Source: an uncultured Hyphomicrobiales bacterium (lineage in GTDB: Bacteria; Pseudomonadota; Alphaproteobacteria; Rhizobiales; CAJQND01). Taken from it: DNA of 7,097 nt. Below are positions 5,959-7,097 of the stretch, piece by piece; within the stretch, counting starts at the first letter, position 1, and every line of letters starts with the position of its first letter. A program made the translations under genes and the position numbers. The notes under the pieces are model-generated. The model worked only from the letters and a program-made list of their open reading frames with translations, searched no databases and was not told the DNA's origin. The stretch covers positions 1-7,097 of the forward strand of contig CAJQND010000249.1 of assembly GCA_905479595.1 (NCBI GenBank), given 5' to 3'.

Positions 5959-7097
5959 AAAACAGATCAGCCGGGTCGGCATTGGCGAGCCGCCGCGTCG
6001 CGATTGCTCCAGACAGCATGCACATCAACACCGTTCCAGCTAAAACCAATACAGCGCGTGTGCCAGTCATTGCCACGGGCAAAAAAGTTGCGGCTGAGAC
6101 CACCTTGTACAGGCCCAGAGAGAGAATCACACCTGGAATGAAGCCAAAAAACGCCAAGATTAACGCTTCTTCAAATACAATGCTGAGGAAAAAACTTTGC
6201 CGGTATCCAATTGCTTTCAAGGTCGCATACTCCGCCAGATGGTCGGCCACATCGGTGGAAAGCACCTGATAGACGATGATGATACCCACCAAAATGCCGA
6301 TAATGACCCCGAAACCGAAGATTACGCCCACGGGTTTTTCGGTGGTTTGATATTTTTGATCCATGGCGACAGCTTCCTTCAGGGTGCGTACAATCGTGTC
6401 TTTTGAAGGTAAGGTTTGGCGCAGCCTTTCAACAACAACTTCAGGGCGTTCTCCCGGAGATACGTTCACCAGAATATGGCTTGGTGCGCGCGAAAACCGT
6501 TTTGGGAACATCCGCAAAAAGGTTTGGTCTGAGGTGATCATAAAGCCATCAGCATCAAAACTCGCACCGGTTTCAAATGTACCGGCAAGTTCAATAGTGC
6601 GCCCGTTTGCTTCAAACCGTATTGGTTTTCCGGCATTTATTTCGGCAAAAAGTGTAGGCTCAATACCTCTGGTTTGCGCATCTGCCAGAGCGATATCCGC
6701 CAGCTTGAGAATATTGAGCGGTGTTGTGGAATTTTTTGGTCGCAATGCCGGGTTGGCTGGGTCGATGCCGAAAACATGGAAATTGATGGTGTCGCCAGTG
6801 GGGCGATGCCAGTCGAATTTCCCCAGAAATAATGGATTGGCATCTGCGACGCCGGGTGTTGCAAGTGCCTGGTACATGCGCTGGCGCGGCACATTGGACC
6901 CGTCAGACAAGGTATTGGAGTCAGACGCGGAAATTAGAATATCTGCGGGCATCATCCGGTAGGGGAATGCAATGGTTTCAGTGAGCGCGCCAAGAAAACC
7001 CAATTGCATGAAAATCAAGATATTGGCGAAGGCAACACCGGCAAGGGCAGCGGCAAACCGGGTGCGGTTATGGGTCAGTTGCAGCCAGCCAATGGGC
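5957..7097 (-). CDS. devC: DevC-type ABC exporter permease (FtsX-like), N-terminus cut by right window edge
   Basis: At least 379 residues are visible. A TTG at 7018 or an ATG at 7009 could be read as a start, but the same frame stays open to the edge and gives PIGWLQLTHNRTRFAAALAG, the expected DevC N-terminus. The true start lies only a few codons outside. The first membrane segment is AAALAGVAFANILIFMQLGF. A large periplasmic domain follows (VPRQRMYQALATPGVADANP, FHVFGIDPANPALRP, LAGTFETGASFDADGFMIT). Then come three C-terminal segments with the FtsX-like permease pattern (GVIIGILVGIIIVYQVLSTD, HLAEYATLKAIGY, LAFFGFIPGVILSLGLYK) and the end ANADPADLF. DevC works with an ATPase (DevA), a membrane fusion protein (DevB) and TolC. 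In Anabaena the complex exports heterocyst glycolipids; its cargo in other bacteria is mostly unknown. The ATPase gene follows after 12 bp, and devB should lie upstream outside the window. Confidence 0.9.
   Translation of the reverse strand, partial: PIGWLQLTHNRTRFAAALAGVAFANILIFMQLGFLGALTETIAFPYRMMPADILISASDSNTLSDGSNVPRQRMYQALATPGVADANPLFLGKFDWHRPTGDTINFHVFGIDPANPALRPKNSTTPLNILKLADIALADAQTRGIEPTLFAEINAGKPIRFEANGRTIELAGTFETGASFDADGFMITSDQTFLRMFPKRFSRAPSHILVNVSPGERPEVVVERLRQTLPSKDTIVRTLKEAVAMDQKYQTTEKPVGVIFGFGVIIGILVGIIIVYQVLSTDVADHLAEYATLKAIGYRQSFFLSIVFEEALILAFFGFIPGVILSLGLYKVVSAATFLPVAMTGTRAVLVLAGTVLMCMLSGAIATRRLANADPADLF

Noticed and set aside
6363..6962. A 199-codon plus-strand open frame over the devC-like gene
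   Set aside because: It is long but fully antisense to a strongly recognisable DevC permease. It has low-complexity Ser/Arg-rich content and no recognised motif.

Overview
The window looks like chromosomal DNA from an alphaproteobacterium, most likely Hyphomicrobiales (Rhizobiales) or a near relative. This rests on the style of the proteins, moderate-to-high GC judged by eye, and dense operons with 1-12 bp gaps or short overlaps. The placement is inference; no rRNA, tRNA or other taxonomic marker is present. I see no insertion sequence, CRISPR array, tRNA gene or phage gene.

Left block (1-1338, minus strand): a family 4 glycosyltransferase gene overlaps by 11 bp the start of a polysaccharide-deacetylase-like gene that runs off the left edge. 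The two are probably one transcription unit acting on a glycan or glycoconjugate.

Centre (1339-5235): a 179-bp divergent intergenic region with a perfect CCGGAA-N6-TTCCGG inverted repeat separates the left block from a plus-strand operon. The operon encodes a periplasmic polar amino-acid-binding protein, two HisQ/HisM-type membrane permeases and a cytoplasmic FAD-dependent oxidoreductase of the DAO family. A strong hairpin plus T-rich tract lies between the binding-protein gene and the first permease gene and probably lowers expression of the downstream genes. The layout suggests uptake of an amino acid or N-substituted amino acid (opine-like, N-methyl or D-amino acid) followed by flavin-dependent oxidation. 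No ATPase gene for this importer is in the window.

Right block (5242-7097, minus strand, convergent with the oxidoreductase across 6 bp): a DevC-type exporter permease, cut by the right edge, followed by its DevA-type ATPase. The ATPase gene is frameshifted at a (CG)3 run between the ABC signature and Walker B, although all motifs on both sides are intact. Adding one CG unit would restore a full-length protein of about 234 residues. A DevB-like membrane fusion protein gene is expected just beyond the right edge.

I did not find a clearly new biological system. The points most worth a second look are the devA-like frameshift, the transporter-oxidoreductase operon without an ATPase, the internal attenuator, and the inverted repeat in the divergent promoter region.
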